From: Desulfocapsaceae bacterium
GTDB lineage: Bacteria; Desulfobacterota; Desulfobulbia; Desulfobulbales; Desulfocapsaceae
NCBI GenBank assembly: GCA_029934775.1
Contig: JAOZLO010000148.1
Span: 1-6,910 of the forward strand
Length of the DNA: 6,910 nt
Direction of reading: 5' to 3'
The notes beneath the pieces are model-generated. The model searched no databases. It was given only the letters and a program-made list of their open reading frames with translations, and was not told where the DNA came from. Below, one piece after another: positions 6,541-6,910 of this stretch (positions are counted from its first letter, which is position 1; each line of letters begins with the position of its first letter). Made by a program: the position numbers and the translations under genes.

Positions 6541-6547
6541 AATGATT

Positions 6548-6868
6548 ATGAATAAAGATAAACTTAATAAATTTATGATGGTACATAATAATGTTGATAT
6601 CGATTGTAAAGAAGTGCAGGCCAGCTGGAGAAAACTGGCGGATACTGGAGTAGGGACATGGGTGAGGACATATACCAATGAAGACAAAGGGATTCGCTAT
6701 TGTATATGGCTTGCGTCCAGTGAAGAAGCACTGAAGAATATTTTTACAGAGATTGGTATCAGCTGGGACTCTATCCTTCCGATAGTTGAAACTACTCCAG
6801 ATCTTTGGGGAGAGAAATGGCAGGAACATCTCGAAAGAGAGGCAGTTGCTGATACTCTCGGGAACTGA
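6548..6868 (+). CDS. Small conserved protein resembling DUF4242
   Basis: This 106-residue protein has no signal peptide or membrane segment and is probably cytoplasmic. The pattern KFMMVHNN near the N-terminus, GVGTWVRTYTNEDKGIRYCIWLASSEEAL in the middle and a DSILPIVET-like segment toward the end resembles DUF4242, a family of small ferredoxin-like-fold proteins whose relatives include the SCO4226 nickel-binding protein. The assignment is from memory of the pattern and is moderate; metal binding is not shown. The central YCIW cysteine and H14 (in VHNN) are possible ligands. The start at 6548 is set by an excellent ribosome site. The gene follows a near-consensus sigma-54 promoter and is followed 14 bases after its stop by a strong hairpin, so it looks like a single-gene, regulated transcript. 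The divergent PAS activator is its likely regulator, which suggests that the gene answers whatever signal the PAS domain reads. Confidence 0.8.
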   Translation: MNKDKLNKFMMVHNNVDIDCKEVQASWRKLADTGVGTWVRTYTNEDKGIRYCIWLASSEEALKNIFTEIGISWDSILPIVETTPDLWGEKWQEHLEREAVADTLGN

Positions 6869-6882
6869 CAATGTCATCTATG

Positions 6883-6910
6883 GTGCAGACTGATATATTG
6901 AAGTCTGCAC
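6883..6910 (+). terminator. Strong hairpin at the window's right edge, probable terminator
   Basis: GTGCAGACT (6883-6891) and AGTCTGCAC (6902-6910) pair perfectly over 9 bp around a 10-base AT-rich loop, starting 14 bases after the stop of the DUF4242-like gene. The T-tract that would confirm an intrinsic terminator would lie just outside the window, so the call depends on unseen sequence. Confidence 0.55.

Larger units (their letters stand above)
5999..6547. other. Divergent intergenic regulatory region, about 550 bp
   Basis: This AT-rich stretch separates the - strand sigma-54 activator from the + strand DUF4242-like gene. I see no convincing gene in it. It holds the palindrome at 6026-6043, a possible activator promoter, a small hairpin near 6195-6210, a 10-bp direct repeat at 6262-6284, the dyad at 6347-6360, minor palindromes (ATTTATAAAT 6381-6390, TGAATATTCA 6394-6403, GCATATGC 6420-6427) and the sigma-54 promoter at 6428-6444. 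The density of symmetry between 6340 and 6480 suggests a real control region. Confidence 0.6.

Noticed and set aside
6527..6547. TTG start at 6527 or ATG at 6542 for the DUF4242-like gene
   Set aside because: The AGAGGAG ribosome site lies between 6534 and 6540, inside or too close to these starts; it is correctly spaced only for the ATG at 6548.
6343..6877. Two - strand open frames (114 and 115 residues) over the DUF4242-like gene and its promoter
   Set aside because: They run antisense to a gene with a strong ribosome site and sigma-54 promoter, overlap each other, and show no recognisable domain.
1..6910. CRISPR array, tRNA or rRNA genes, transposase gene
   Set aside because: No regularly spaced repeats, no cloverleaf-like segment and no rRNA-like sequence were seen. 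No open frame resembles a transposase, so the element at 4434-4576 would have to be mobilised from elsewhere.

Overview
The window looks like a chromosomal stretch from an anaerobic, moderately AT-rich Gram-negative bacterium. A sulfate-reducer-like member of the Desulfobacterota is the best guess. The reasons are a PAS-type sigma-54 activator with a matching -24/-12 promoter, and a DUF1638 domain, a family I know mainly from anaerobes. This placement is inference from gene content, not from a marker gene.

Layout, left to right. (1) A LacI-family repressor on the + strand, cut at the window's left edge and missing only about a dozen N-terminal residues. (2) A 180-bp gap holding a perfect 16-bp palindrome and a weak hairpin. 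(3) A small hot-dog-fold (4HBT/YbgC-like) acyl-CoA thioesterase, + strand. (4) A 16-bp repeat unit, then a 936-residue + strand protein that joins an N-terminal DUF1638 domain to a HyuA-like (hydantoinase/oxoprolinase) ATPase domain. (5) A 143-bp MITE-like or IS-end-like sequence (4434-4576) with 18-bp inverted termini, sitting between two convergent genes and supplying or overlapping the stop codons of both. (6) On the - strand, a 484-residue PAS / AAA+ / Fis-HTH sigma-54-dependent activator with a cluster of cysteines in its sensor domain. (7) A roughly 550-bp AT-rich divergent intergenic region with several palindromes, ending in a near-consensus sigma-54 promoter. (8) A 106-residue + strand protein resembling DUF4242, followed by a strong hairpin at the right edge.

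Two modules can be proposed. On the right, the PAS activator probably drives the divergent small gene through the sigma-54 promoter at 6428-6444, with the perfect dyad at 6347-6360 as a candidate enhancer site. On the left, the LacI regulator, thioesterase and DUF1638-HyuA protein are co-directional, and the first may control the other two. No partner subunit (HyuB) or corrinoid methyltransferase is visible, so the substrate of the fusion protein stays open. The most notable items are the DUF1638-HyuA fusion, the inverted-repeat element forming both gene ends, and the sigma-54 circuit.
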